From positions 1-48,994 of the forward strand of contig RHKP01000030.1 in the NCBI GenBank assembly GCA_008363215.1: a stretch of DNA of 48,994 bases, in the 5' to 3' direction. This DNA is from Cyanobacteria bacterium CYA (GTDB lineage: Bacteria; Planctomycetota; Phycisphaerae; Phycisphaerales; UBA1924). The stretch's first letter is position 1, and each line of letters opens with the position of its first letter. Positions 22,726-32,539 of this stretch are shown here, piece after piece. The notes below the pieces were generated by a model. It was not told the DNA's origin and made no database searches. It was given only the letters and a program-made list of their open reading frames with translations. The position numbers and the translations under genes were made by a program.

Positions 22726-24207
22726 ATGGACCAACTCCTCGCCACCCTCGCCCGCTGGAAGCCCTTCACGGCCCTCGTCGTCGGCGACTTCATGCTCGAC
22801 CAGCACGTCTATGGCGACGCCGAACGCCTCTCTGCCGACGCGCCGGTCCCCGTCCTGCAAGTCCGTCGGCACGAGTCGACTCCCGGCGGGGCCGCCAACC
22901 TCTGCGCCGATCTGGCCGCGATGAAGGGCACCGTCATCGCCTGCGGGCTGATCGGCTGCGACGCCGAGGCCGACGAACTCAAGGCCGCCCTGGCGCGCCT
23001 GCACATCGACACCGCCGCCCTCGTCGCCGACGCCTCGCGCCCCACCACCCTCAAGCGTAACTTCATCGGGCTCGCCCAGGCGCGTCACCCGCAGAAGATG
23101 TTCCGCGTCGACTACGAATCGCAGGAGCCCATCGGTGGCCAGGCCCTCTCGGCCCTGCTCGCCCATGTCGCCCGCGTCGTCCGCAGCGTCGACATCGTCT
23201 GCATCGAGGACTATGGCAAGGGCGTGTGCACCGAACACGTCTGCCAGGAGGTCATCCGCCTTGCACGCCAGGCCGGCAAGCAAGTCCTCGTCGACCCGGC
23301 CAACAACGCCGACTACCTGCGTTATCGCGGCGCCACCGCCATCACGCCAAACCGCACCGAGGCCGAGAAGGCCACCGGGCTCAAGACTCACGACCACGAC
23401 TCGGCGCACAACGCAGCCCTGGCTCGCGGGCTGCTCGCGCGCCTCGAACTCGACGCCGTCATCCTGACGCTCGACCGGCACGGCGCACTCCTGCTCGAGC
23501 GCAGCAACGATCTGCCGCTGCACGTGCCCACCGTCGCACGCGAGGTCTACGACGTCACCGGCGCCGGCGACATGCTGCTCGCCGGGCTCGCGGCCGCCCG
23601 TGCCAACCACCTCGACTGGCCCGACGCCGTTCGCCTGGCCAACGCGGCCGCCGGGCTCGAAGTGGAAGTGTTCGGCGTCAAGCCCATCCCCATCAACCGC
23701 ATTCACCACGAAATCCTCACCCAGCATAAGCACAACGCCGGCAAGCGCCGCACGCTCGACGAAGTCATGGTGCAGGTCCGGGCCGTCCGCGAGTCCGGCG
23801 GCACCGTCGCGTTTACCAACGGATGCTTCGACGTCATCCACGCCGGACACGTTTGGCTGCTCGAACGCAGCAGCGCGCTGGCCGACCTGCTCGTCATCGG
23901 ACTCAACACCGACGCTTCGGTCCGTCGTCTCAAAGGCCCGGATCGCCCGCTGAACAACGAAGACGACCGCGCCCGCGTGCTCGGCTCAATCTCGGGTGTC
24001 GGAGCCGTCGTCCTCTTCGACCAGGACACACCTTTGAGTCTCATCGAAGCCATTCGTCCCGACATCCTCATCAAGGGCGCCGATTATCAAGAACACCAAG
24101 TCGTCGGCGCCGATCTAGTCAAGACCTACGGCGGCCGCGTCGAACTCATCCCCCTCGTCGAGGGCAAGAGCACCACCTCGACCATCCGCCGCCTGCGCGG
24201 AAACTAA
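22726..24207 (+). CDS. hldE: Bifunctional heptose-7-P kinase / heptose-1-P adenylyltransferase
   Basis: 493 residues. It makes ADP-heptose for the LPS core in two steps. The N-terminal PfkB-type kinase has GGAANLCADLA (54-64) and DVTGAGDM (276-283, base Asp282). The C-terminal nucleotidyltransferase begins near residue 360 with FTNGCFDVIHAGH (363-375, HxGH motif) and ends VEGKSTTSTIRRL. Both domains are complete, so the fused enzyme should be functional. The ATG at 22726 gives the normal N-terminus; the 93 open codons upstream overlap repeat B and are rejected. TACCAT lies nine bases before the ATG. The ASCH-like gene begins 11 bases after the stop. Confidence 0.95.
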   Translation: MDQLLATLARWKPFTALVVGDFMLDQHVYGDAERLSADAPVPVLQVRRHESTPGGAANLCADLAAMKGTVIACGLIGCDAEADELKAALARLHIDTAALVADASRPTTLKRNFIGLAQARHPQKMFRVDYESQEPIGGQALSALLAHVARVVRSVDIVCIEDYGKGVCTEHVCQEVIRLARQAGKQVLVDPANNADYLRYRGATAITPNRTEAEKATGLKTHDHDSAHNAALARGLLARLELDAVILTLDRHGALLLERSNDLPLHVPTVAREVYDVTGAGDMLLAGLAAARANHLDWPDAVRLANAAAGLEVEVFGVKPIPINRIHHEILTQHKHNAGKRRTLDEVMVQVRAVRESGGTVAFTNGCFDVIHAGHVWLLERSSALADLLVIGLNTDASVRRLKGPDRPLNNEDDRARVLGSISGVGAVVLFDQDTPLSLIEAIRPDILIKGADYQEHQVVGADLVKTYGGRVELIPLVEGKSTTSTIRRLRGN

Positions 24208-24218
24208 GCCCCCACTCC

Positions 24219-24668
24219 ATGCTCCACCTCGCCGTCATCCACCCGACCTACGCCCGCCTGATCCTCGAAGGCCGCAAGACCATCGAGTCGCGCCTCTCGC
24301 GTGTGTGCCGCATCCCCCACAACCACGTCGCGCCCGGCGAGCGCATCTACTTCCTCGCCCGCCGCGCCGATCTGATCGTCACCGCAATCGCCGATCAGGT
24401 CGTGTCCCTCGCCGACCTCTCGCCGGGCGACGTGTCGCGCCTGCGCCGCACCTTCAACGCCCACATCGCCGCCGACGCCGCCTACTGGCATGCCAAGCGC
24501 GACGCCCGCTACGCCACGCTCATCTGGCTGCGTTCCCCCGAGCGAGCGCTCTATGCGCCCGACGACGTCCACGGCCGCGCCCCCTCCTACCGCTCCGCCT
24601 GGCTCACCCGCCCCGATGAGCAGGACGTCTACCCGGCTTGCGTGACGCCCCGCCGCGCGATCGCGTAG
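24219..24668 (+). CDS. ASCH-domain-like protein
   Basis: 149 residues. The N-terminus LAVIHPTYARLILEGRKTIESRLSR matches the ASCH/PUA-like start, where a residue pair after 'G-x-K-x-x-E-x-R' lines the RNA-binding cleft. GERIYFLAR and VTAIADQVVSL continue the beta-barrel. ASCH proteins bind RNA or modified nucleosides and some are hydrolases of acetylated cytidine; the activity here is not determinable. It starts 11 bases after hldE, so it is likely cotranscribed, although no functional link to heptose is known. Confidence 0.78.
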   Translation: MLHLAVIHPTYARLILEGRKTIESRLSRVCRIPHNHVAPGERIYFLARRADLIVTAIADQVVSLADLSPGDVSRLRRTFNAHIAADAAYWHAKRDARYATLIWLRSPERALYAPDDVHGRAPSYRSAWLTRPDEQDVYPACVTPRRAIA

Positions 24669-24829
24669 CCGATGCAGACCCAAGCCCAGTGGGACCGGTT
24701 TCCAGTCGGCGGAGGGTGCGCGGAGACTCGGAGAGCGACAGGAGCAGAGGCGAAATGGCCGAGTGGCAAAGTCCTGCCGTGGCAGCGATGCCGGAGCGCT
24801 CGGTCACGCCCCGGCCGTCTTCATCCTTT

Positions 24830-24853
24830 CTATACGCGGCTCTATACGCGGCT
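24830..24853. repeat. Tandem 12-bp duplication CTATACGCGGCT
   Basis: Two perfect adjacent copies, 24830-24841 and 24842-24853; the second ends at the first base of the stop codon of the minus-strand dockerin gene. It lies in a short gene-free gap and looks like a recent slippage duplication. Confidence 0.75.
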
Positions 24854-26610
24854 CACTCGTCGCCGTTGGCCACCGCGTCGACCAGCAGGGCGAGGTCAAT
24901 GACGTTGGCGGTCTCGTCGCCGTTGAAGTCAGCGGGGGTGTCCAGCCAGGTTTCGATGTCGCCCGATTCAATCACCTGATTCTGGTTGAGGTCGAAGCCG
25001 GTTTTGACTTGGAAGCCGTAGCCGCGGGTCTGGGCGACGCCGGTGCAGCCGATCGTCCCCTGCCAGCCCTGAGAATAGATGACGTCGGGCATGCCGTCGA
25101 TGTCGCAGACGAGGTCGTTGGGGATGATCTGATAGGCCCGCCAGTTCGAGAACGTCCCGTTCACGGTGACCGTTCTTCCGTCCAGTGTGATGGTGAGATC
25201 GTGGCCCGCATCATCGGTGACGTCGGTCCAATACAACTCCTCGTCATCATCCTCTTCGCAAATGGCCGTCGTCTTCGGGTTCGGTACAGTGCCGGGGGGC
25301 GGTACTTGAAGGGCGAGCGCGTACACTCGCACAGGCGGCTCGGAGTCACCGGTGTTTCCTTCCTTCACCGGGCCGTAGTGCTCGATCACGATGTCGCCCG
25401 TGAACCCGCCGGTGGTGAACACGGTGTCGTGTTCCGGAACACTTTCTTTCGCGTGATACATGAACGGCACCACGCCGATCGCGCCGCCACCCAGATCGGT
25501 ACTCTCCCGCTCGTAGTACGGCGCCTCATCAGGCTGATCCTGGGTGTAGCCGAGGACATAGCCTCCGACGGCGACCGATCCGACCCAATACCCGAACCCG
25601 TTGGCCGCGTTGACCACGATCTGCCCATCGAGCCCGGCCGCGTCGAGTGTGATGTTCCCGGTCAGCGAGCCGTCGACGATGATCGAACCGGACGGCGTGC
25701 CGACGGAGAGCCCGGTGGCGTCGATGTCTCCCGACAGGTTACCCCCGACGATGATGGGAAGGCGGATGTCGTTCGTGAAGGTCAGGTCGGCGGCAAGGTC
25801 TCCATCGACGAGGAGGTTGTCGCCGGAGGATTCCTGTTCCAGCCGATTGGCCGCGAGCGATCCGGCGAAACCGCCGGTGAGCGCCCGGAGTCGGTTGATT
25901 GATCCGGAGCCGCTATTCGCATTAGCGGCGATGGCGGCCCAGATCGAGTCGGTCTCGATGCGGCGAATACCGTCGCGGGCCTGGATGCTCACGGTATTTG
26001 TCGAAGAGCCGATGTCGCCGTCGACGATGACGTCCTTCATTTTTCCGTACAGCGACGTGATGTCCCCGCGAAGGTCGCCTCCCACATCAATCAGCTGAAG
26101 CGAGTAGCCACCCACAGTCCGCTGCCCGATGGTTGTCGCAGCGTTGAGGTCGCCCAAAGCGCGGAGTTCCGAGACATAGTCGGCTGTGATGGACCCGCCC
26201 TCTGCGGTTCCCGCGATTCCAAGCGTTCCGGAGATGTTGACGGTGCCGATCCAGAACTCGCCGGTGCTTGTGTAGTTAGGATCCTTAGCCGTCGTTTCGA
26301 TGGAGGAGACCGTTCCGCCACGTTGGACCACGTTCACGACGACGGCGCTCGTTCCGCCGGCGACATCCTTCGACCGCACGTGGATGTACCGGATGGGCTC
26401 CGTTCCGCTGGTGGCGGTGATCGTCGCGATCACAGCCGAAAGCCCTTCGCCGTAGAGCGTGATCTGGCGCTTTTGGTTGACGATCTCGTTTTCAAGCACG
26501 CTGTGCGATCCGCTGCCGCTCCAAGCGATGCTCACATCTGCCATAGCCTTCGGCACACTCACGACCAATCCGAGCAGAAGCGCCACCCAACACTGACGTT
26601 TCGCATGCAT
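24853..26610 (-). CDS. Large secreted beta-rich protein with dockerin-like tail
   Basis: 585 residues. A signal peptide (MHAKRQCWVALLLGLVVSVPKAMA) precedes a long body of repeated G/D/N-rich strands such as VDGDLAADLTF, VGGNLSGDIDATGLS and VDGSLTGNITLDAAG. These suggest a right-handed parallel beta-helix or adhesin-type solenoid. An acidic patch EEDDDEE lies at about residue 440. The C-terminus carries two Ca-type loops, DLNQNQVIESGD and DFNGDETANVIDLALL, forming a dockerin I-like tail. Start: AAGGAGAG four bases before the ATG. It is 57 bases after the SUMF1-like gene and probably cotranscribed. Likely cell-surface or extracellular matrix; no catalytic motif found. Confidence 0.82.
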   Translation of the reverse strand: MHAKRQCWVALLLGLVVSVPKAMADVSIAWSGSGSHSVLENEIVNQKRQITLYGEGLSAVIATITATSGTEPIRYIHVRSKDVAGGTSAVVVNVVQRGGTVSSIETTAKDPNYTSTGEFWIGTVNISGTLGIAGTAEGGSITADYVSELRALGDLNAATTIGQRTVGGYSLQLIDVGGDLRGDITSLYGKMKDVIVDGDIGSSTNTVSIQARDGIRRIETDSIWAAIAANANSGSGSINRLRALTGGFAGSLAANRLEQESSGDNLLVDGDLAADLTFTNDIRLPIIVGGNLSGDIDATGLSVGTPSGSIIVDGSLTGNITLDAAGLDGQIVVNAANGFGYWVGSVAVGGYVLGYTQDQPDEAPYYERESTDLGGGAIGVVPFMYHAKESVPEHDTVFTTGGFTGDIVIEHYGPVKEGNTGDSEPPVRVYALALQVPPPGTVPNPKTTAICEEDDDEELYWTDVTDDAGHDLTITLDGRTVTVNGTFSNWRAYQIIPNDLVCDIDGMPDVIYSQGWQGTIGCTGVAQTRGYGFQVKTGFDLNQNQVIESGDIETWLDTPADFNGDETANVIDLALLVDAVANGDE

Positions 26611-26667
26611 GATTCTCTCCTTATGGTGATAGGCCCATTCCGCCGGCGGTCTGATCGCTTCGACGAG

Positions 26668-27834
26668 TCAGGGACAGCCGGCGGCGAAATCGCTCAGGTA
26701 GGCCTGCACGTCGAAGAAGTCGAACCGACCGTCGTCGATCCAATCGGCAGGGGCGTTGTGCGCCGCGAAGTCGGCTAGAAAGACCTGCACGTCGGACACG
26801 TCGAGCGAGCCGTCGCCAGTACGGTCGGCGTCGCATTCTGGTGGCAAGATACTCGCGATCCGCAAAGCCCCCCCAACGGAGGACCAGATTGAGTGCGCTC
26901 CTCGCAAGTCAAGGCGGTCAAACACAAACCAGGTCAGATCGCCGGCAACGGAGCCAACAACCTCTCGGCCGGCATTGCGCGATGGATCGATCATCTCCGG
27001 TGTTTCGGTCCAATCCTTCTCGGTTGCACTGATGTCCAGCAGGCCCCATGGCGACCGGGTGTTCGGATACTGCTCCAGATCCCAACCGCCCCACTCGCTG
27101 CCGAGGTCCCAGATGAGCGCACCGATCGTCTGCCCCCCGTCCTCCGGCAGCCCCTCGATCAACTGCTCATCGCTTCCGCCCGGGTGCATGTGGTAGCCCC
27201 CGACGCCGTTCTTGTTTGGGTCCCAATATGCACCCTTGATGAGTTCATCGAGCGTCGGGATCCAGAACAGCGCGCCCTCACTGTGCGCCCGCTGGTGGTT
27301 GAAACTGCCGTCGTCGTTCTCCGTGAACGTCGACGTGTCATACGCCCCGCTCTCAAACGCCCAGGCTTCGTGCAGTTTGCCGTTATGAAGCCAGTTGCAG
27401 TAGCGGGCGGCCATCTCCCAGCCCATGTACGCCGCCCAATGCTCGGCGCCCTCTTCGATCTCGTAGTCGTACGACCCGTCGGGCTGCCGCACCGGCCAGA
27501 TCCAGTCGCTGGTCAGCATGGGGTCTCTGGGATCGCCCTGCCAAAACGGGGCATAGGCGCGCACGAATTCGAGCATTTGCAGGTTGTTGATCTTGGTGCG
27601 GGTCAGTCGAAACGTGTGATCCACAGCCCCGATGCGGAGGTTGGGCATCGACGGCACCTCTTCCGGCAACGTCGCCCGATTGCCGGGGTCGCCCACGGTG
27701 ACCCAATTGAAGCCATAGTCCGGCACCGGACCGGCGAGGGCGGCGGAGCCCAGAAGGGCCCAACCCGCGACACCCGCCCACACCATGACTCCACGTGCCA
27801 AATCGCTCGATCGAGTCCATTCCCCAGCAGCCAT
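26668..27834 (-). CDS. Secreted FGE/SUMF1-like protein with GC-type dockerin tail
   Basis: 388 residues. The start is fixed by GGAGGT six bases before ATG 27832-27834; an exported N-terminus (VWAGVAGWALLGSAALA) follows. The body resembles formylglycine-generating-enzyme (SUMF1) domains: FNWVTVGDPGN, the EFVRAYAPF region, the long aromatic GAEHWAAYMGWEMAARYCNWL, and FWIPTLDELIKGAYWDP. In planctomycetes these domains often serve non-enzymatic or unknown roles; the catalytic Cys pair of true FGEs is not evident. The tail CDADRTGDGSLDVSDV ... FFDVQAYLSDFAAGC is a two-loop dockerin-like domain ending in Cys, like the 20560 gene. It heads a two-gene transcription unit with the beta-rich protein. 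Confidence 0.85.
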   Translation of the reverse strand: MAAGEWTRSSDLARGVMVWAGVAGWALLGSAALAGPVPDYGFNWVTVGDPGNRATLPEEVPSMPNLRIGAVDHTFRLTRTKINNLQMLEFVRAYAPFWQGDPRDPMLTSDWIWPVRQPDGSYDYEIEEGAEHWAAYMGWEMAARYCNWLHNGKLHEAWAFESGAYDTSTFTENDDGSFNHQRAHSEGALFWIPTLDELIKGAYWDPNKNGVGGYHMHPGGSDEQLIEGLPEDGGQTIGALIWDLGSEWGGWDLEQYPNTRSPWGLLDISATEKDWTETPEMIDPSRNAGREVVGSVAGDLTWFVFDRLDLRGAHSIWSSVGGALRIASILPPECDADRTGDGSLDVSDVQVFLADFAAHNAPADWIDDGRFDFFDVQAYLSDFAAGCP

Positions 27835-28322
27835 GTCGTCACCTCCGTGTGCTTTCAAATCGTACCACGTCAGAACTCGGCCAACCACGACGCGGCGCCA
27901 CGTCTCCGCAAAGCGATGCCGGCGCGGAGAATCCGCGTTTCCCGGCTTCCAGACCGGTTTTCCCATTCCGGGGGCCGGGTCCGAACGATCCGGACGCCCG
28001 TCCGCGCTTTCGTGCCGCCCGTCCGCGCTGTCCAGAAGTCCGTCGGTGTTCGGCGGCCGCTCTCTCCCGCGCGCAGGAGACTTCACTTCACTCGTCAGCC
28101 CGCCCGGCTCTCCGCCGGCATTGCAACTGGGAGCGTACGGAATCGGGGCTTCTACCCTACTTCCTCCCCGCGCACACCGTTCCCAAAGTCCGTACCCTGC
28201 ACGCTCCAGCCAAGCACCCCCGGGGAAACTCGCTCTCACACCCTCCACGGAATTGATTTGACGACCCTCTTGTCCTCTTTGGTTGGTGAGGACTATCATC
28301 ACGCCCTTTCACGGAGGCCTGG
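27835..28322. other. Divergent intergenic region, 21-bp direct repeat
   Basis: The 488 bases between the SUMF1-like gene and pntAA hold no convincing gene. On the minus strand TACGAT (27859-27864) may be the -10 of the SUMF1-like gene. CGCCCGTCCGCGCT occurs twice (27995-28008 and 28016-28029) as part of a 21-base direct repeat. On the plus strand TTGTCC (28270-28275) and TATCAT (28294-28299) are spaced by 18 bases and probably form the pnt promoter. Confidence 0.5.
28270..28299 (+). promoter_or_regulatory. Likely promoter of the pnt operon
   Basis: TTGTCC and TATCAT with an 18-base spacer, 24 bases upstream of the pntAA ATG, which has GGAGG five bases before it. This gives a normal leadered message. 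Confidence 0.5.
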
Positions 28323-29459
28323 ATGCAGATCTTCGTCCCACGAGAGACCGATCCGTCCGAGACCCGTGCCGCGGCCTCACCTGACTCGGTCAGCAAACTG
28401 ACCAAACTCGGAGCCAGCGTCACCGTCGAAGCCGATCTGGGCAAACACTGCCACTGGTCCGACGCTCAGTACGAGAAAGCCGGCGCCACTGTCACCAGCG
28501 ACCGTTCCGCGGCCCTGAACAGCGCCGACCTGGTGCTGAGCGTCCGCAGGCCCGATGAGCAGACCATTGCGCGACTGCGACGCGGAGCCGTCACCGCCAG
28601 TTTCCTCGATCCGTTCACCCAGCGTGACCTGGTCGAGCGTCTGGCCGGCGCGGGCGTCACCGCGATCAGCCTGGAACTGGTGCCGCGCACCACGCTGGCC
28701 CAGAAACTCGACGCACTCTCCAGCCAGCACTCGGTCAGCGGGTACTACATGGTGGTGCTCGCAGCCGAGCGACTCGGCAAACTCATTCCGATGATGTCGA
28801 CGCCGGCCGGTGTGATTCAGCCGGCCCGCGTGCTGGTCATCGGCGCCGGCGTGGCCGGTCTCCAGGCCATCGCCACCGCCCGGCGACTGGGCGCCCGCAT
28901 CGAAGCCTTCGACACTCGTCCGGTCGTCAAGGAGCAGGTCGAGTCCCTCGGCGCCAAGTTCGTCGAGATCGACCTCGGACAGACCGGGCAGACCGAGGGC
29001 GGCTACGCCCGCGAACTGACCGACGAGCAGAAGAAGCGTCAGCAGGAAGGGCTCAAGGCCGCCATCGGTCGCGCCGACATCGTCATCACCACTGCCAAAC
29101 TCTTCGGGCGCTCGGCGCCCATCGTCGTCACCGGCGACATGATCGCCGGCATGAAGCCCGGCTCGCTCATCATCGACTACGCCGTCGACTCCGGCGGCAA
29201 CGTCGAGGGCTCAAAGCCCGATGAAGAAGTCGTGATCGACGGCGTGCGGGTGATCGGCTTTGCCAACTTCCCCGGCAAGGTCGCCGTTGACGCCTCGCGC
29301 GTCTACGCCAACAACCTCGCCTCGCTGGCCGAGATCATGTTCGACAAGGAGCGCAAGACCCTCAGACTTGACTTCGAGGACGAGATCATCAGGGGCTCCG
29401 TCGTGACGCACGACGGCAAGATCGTCAACGAAACCGTGACCAAGAGTTACGCTCGCTGA
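28323..29459 (+). CDS. pntAA: NAD(P) transhydrogenase subunit alpha, part 1
   Basis: 378 residues. This is the NAD(H)-binding domain I of the proton-translocating transhydrogenase, which moves hydride between NADH and NADP+ coupled to proton flow. The start MQIFVPRETDP, the Rossmann motif VLVIGAGVAGLQAIATARRLGA-type (split here: GAGVAGLQ), and the mobile-loop region with RSAPIVVTGDMIAGM are characteristic. AVDSGGNVEGS follows. The domain ends before any membrane segment, which is in the next gene, as in the three-gene arrangement of many bacteria. GGAGG precedes the ATG by five bases. Cytoplasmic face of the inner membrane complex. Confidence 0.96.
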   Translation: MQIFVPRETDPSETRAAASPDSVSKLTKLGASVTVEADLGKHCHWSDAQYEKAGATVTSDRSAALNSADLVLSVRRPDEQTIARLRRGAVTASFLDPFTQRDLVERLAGAGVTAISLELVPRTTLAQKLDALSSQHSVSGYYMVVLAAERLGKLIPMMSTPAGVIQPARVLVIGAGVAGLQAIATARRLGARIEAFDTRPVVKEQVESLGAKFVEIDLGQTGQTEGGYARELTDEQKKRQQEGLKAAIGRADIVITTAKLFGRSAPIVVTGDMIAGMKPGSLIIDYAVDSGGNVEGSKPDEEVVIDGVRVIGFANFPGKVAVDASRVYANNLASLAEIMFDKERKTLRLDFEDEIIRGSVVTHDGKIVNETVTKSYAR

Positions 29460-29473
29460 TTCCGGGAGACACC

Positions 29474-29769
29474 ATGCTCGTTCAATACACCACGCTCGCA
29501 CTGGTTTTCCTGCTGGCGATGTTCCTGGGAGTCGAACTGATCCGCAAGGTGCCCTCCCAGTTGCACACCCCCCTCATGTCCGGCTCCAACGCCATCTCCG
29601 GCATCTGCATCATCGGCGCCATGGCGCTGGCCCCTCTGACCGAAGACAACCTCTTCGCCCTTTTCCTCTCCACCGCGGCCGTGGCGTTCGCCACGATCAA
29701 CGTGGTCGGCGGCTACGTCGTCACCGACCGGATGCTCGGCATGTTCCAGACGAAGAAAGGTGAGTCGAA

Positions 29770-29773
<4 letters not shown>
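29474..29773 (+). CDS. pntAB: NAD(P) transhydrogenase subunit alpha, part 2
   Basis: 99 residues with three to four hydrophobic helices (LALVFLLAMFLGVEL, HTPLMSGSNAISGICIIGAM, LFLSTAAVAFATINVVGGYVV). HTPLMSGSNAISG is the signature of the domain II membrane part. It starts 14 bases after pntAA and overlaps pntB by four bases (GTGA). Confidence 0.95.
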
Positions 29774-31221
<1,448 letters not shown>

Positions 31222-31272
31222 ACGACGCGAGGCTGTCTCACCCCTTTCCCACTCCCGCGCTCTTTCCGTTCA

Positions 31273-31313
31273 CCGGAGCCGGCTCGCCTTCGAGCAGGCT
31301 CCGGGTTGTTTTG
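31273..31313 (+). terminator. Intrinsic terminator of the pnt operon
   Basis: CCGGAGCC (31273-31280) pairs with GGCTCCGG (31297-31304), and within it GCTCG pairs with CGAGC around CCTT, leaving one G/A mismatch. GTTGTTTTG follows. The 14-base-pair stem with a U-rich tail is a strong rho-independent terminator. Confidence 0.9.
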
Positions 31314-31344
31314 CCGCAGCCGCTCGATGACGCACGCATTCAAC

Positions 31345-31440
31345 CCTCTCCCCCTGGGGGAGCCGGTGGCCGACAGGCTCGAGCCGTCTGTCAACCCTCA
31401 CCCCTCGGGGGGGAGCGTGGGTGCGGAGCAGCCGGGTGAG
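31345..31440. repeat. GC-rich palindromic repeat cluster
   Basis: CTCCCCC (31348-31354), T, GGGGGAG (31356-31362) is a perfect palindrome, followed by GCCGGTGGCCGACAGGCT. A second CACCCCTCGGGGGGGAGCGTGGG block lies near 31391-31413 (written here only to locate it). The first block resembles the CTCCCC..GGGGAGAAGGTGGC core of repeats A and B, suggesting a related REP family. Confidence 0.4.
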
Positions 31441-31449
31441 GGGTGCGTT

Positions 31450-32493
31450 TCACCGCCAGTCGATCACGATCTTTCCGAACTGTTCTCCCGCCTCCAGCCT
31501 GCGATAGGCATCAGCGCACTGCTCGGGCTTCATCACCTGGTCAATCGCCGGCGCCACCGCCCTGCCGCGAAACAGAGCCGTCACTTCCTTGAACTCGTCG
31601 TTGCTGCCCATGGTCGAGCCGAGAATCCGCAACTGGTTCCAGAAGATCCGCGCCAGGTCCGTCGTCGCGTCCGGCCCGCTCGTGCATCCCGGCGTCACGT
31701 ACGTCCCGCCACGCGCCAGCGACTTGATGCAGTTCAGGTGGGTCGCCTTGCCCACCGAGTCAACCGCCATGTCCACCCCGCGCTTCCCGCTCCACGCACG
31801 CACCTGCCTCGACCAGTCCTGCCCCGCGTCGAGCACCACTTCGTCGGCTCCGAGTTGACGCGCCCGATCGAGTTTCCACTCATGCCGGCTCGTCACGCAC
31901 ACCGGGCAGTTGAGGTGCCGCGCGATCGCCAGGGCGCTCGTCGCCACGCCTCCGCCGATCCCCGTAATCAGCACGCATTGCCCCGGTCGCAACTGTCCCT
32001 TGGTGACCATCATCGACCAGGCCGTCAGTGCGCACAGCCCGAACCCCGCCGCCTCAACCGGGTCGGCATCCCCCACCGCCGCGAGGTTGTCGACCGGCAC
32101 GCTGAACTTCTCCGCATGTGCGCCGAAGTGATGTTCGCCGATCAGTTCATACTCGGGGGCCAGGGTTGATCGCGGGCCTTCATCCGGCGTGCAGTGCCGG
32201 TCCACGCGGATCGCCGCGTTGTAGATCACACGTTTGCCGATCCAGTCGGGGTTCACGCCGTCACCCACCTGCTCGACCACCCCGCACGCGTCGCAGCCTG
32301 ACACGCGCGGATACGCCAGGTTCAACCCCGGCACGCCGCGCCCGACCCACAGGTCCATGTGGTTGAACGCCGAGCAGAGCGTCCGCACCACCGCCCCGCC
32401 CGGAGCCGGCGCGTGCGGCTCCATCCAGTCGGCGCGCAGACAGACATTGGGAGAAACCGGCCACGCTTGCCTGGAAACCACGATTGCTCGCAT
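31450..32493 (-). CDS. Zinc-type alcohol dehydrogenase/quinone reductase family
   Basis: 347 residues. The N-terminal GroES-like part contains CSAFNHMDLWVGRG, where the N-H-x-D motif and Cys are typical of the catalytic region, and RVSGCDACGVV. The Rossmann half carries VLITGIGGGVATSALAIA (glycine motif GIGGGV). The four-Cys structural zinc lobe is reduced: only one Cys (HCTPDEG) remains. Closing IVIDWR is usual for the MDR superfamily. The substrate is unknown. The ATG at 32491-32493 has no ribosome site, but TATGGT lies six bases upstream. It follows the HDOD gene on the same strand with a 46-base gap. Confidence 0.88.
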   Translation of the reverse strand: MRAIVVSRQAWPVSPNVCLRADWMEPHAPAPGGAVVRTLCSAFNHMDLWVGRGVPGLNLAYPRVSGCDACGVVEQVGDGVNPDWIGKRVIYNAAIRVDRHCTPDEGPRSTLAPEYELIGEHHFGAHAEKFSVPVDNLAAVGDADPVEAAGFGLCALTAWSMMVTKGQLRPGQCVLITGIGGGVATSALAIARHLNCPVCVTSRHEWKLDRARQLGADEVVLDAGQDWSRQVRAWSGKRGVDMAVDSVGKATHLNCIKSLARGGTYVTPGCTSGPDATTDLARIFWNQLRILGSTMGSNDEFKEVTALFRGRAVAPAIDQVMKPEQCADAYRRLEAGEQFGKIVIDWR

Positions 32494-32499
32494 GAGCAG

Positions 32500-32505
32500 A
32501 CCATA
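32500..32505 (-). promoter_or_regulatory. -10-like TATGGT, 6 nt before dehydrogenase start
   Basis: TATGGT on the minus strand ends six bases before the ATG at 32493. It indicates an independent leaderless transcript despite the close upstream gene. Confidence 0.45.
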
Positions 32506-32539
32506 GCGGGCGAGCACCCGCCGGACCCGGCCAACCCGC

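Noticed and set aside
22291..23850. A 519-codon open frame antisense to hldE
   Set aside because: It shadows a complete hldE and its translation is a low-complexity mixture rich in Gly, Val, Asp and Ala without motifs.
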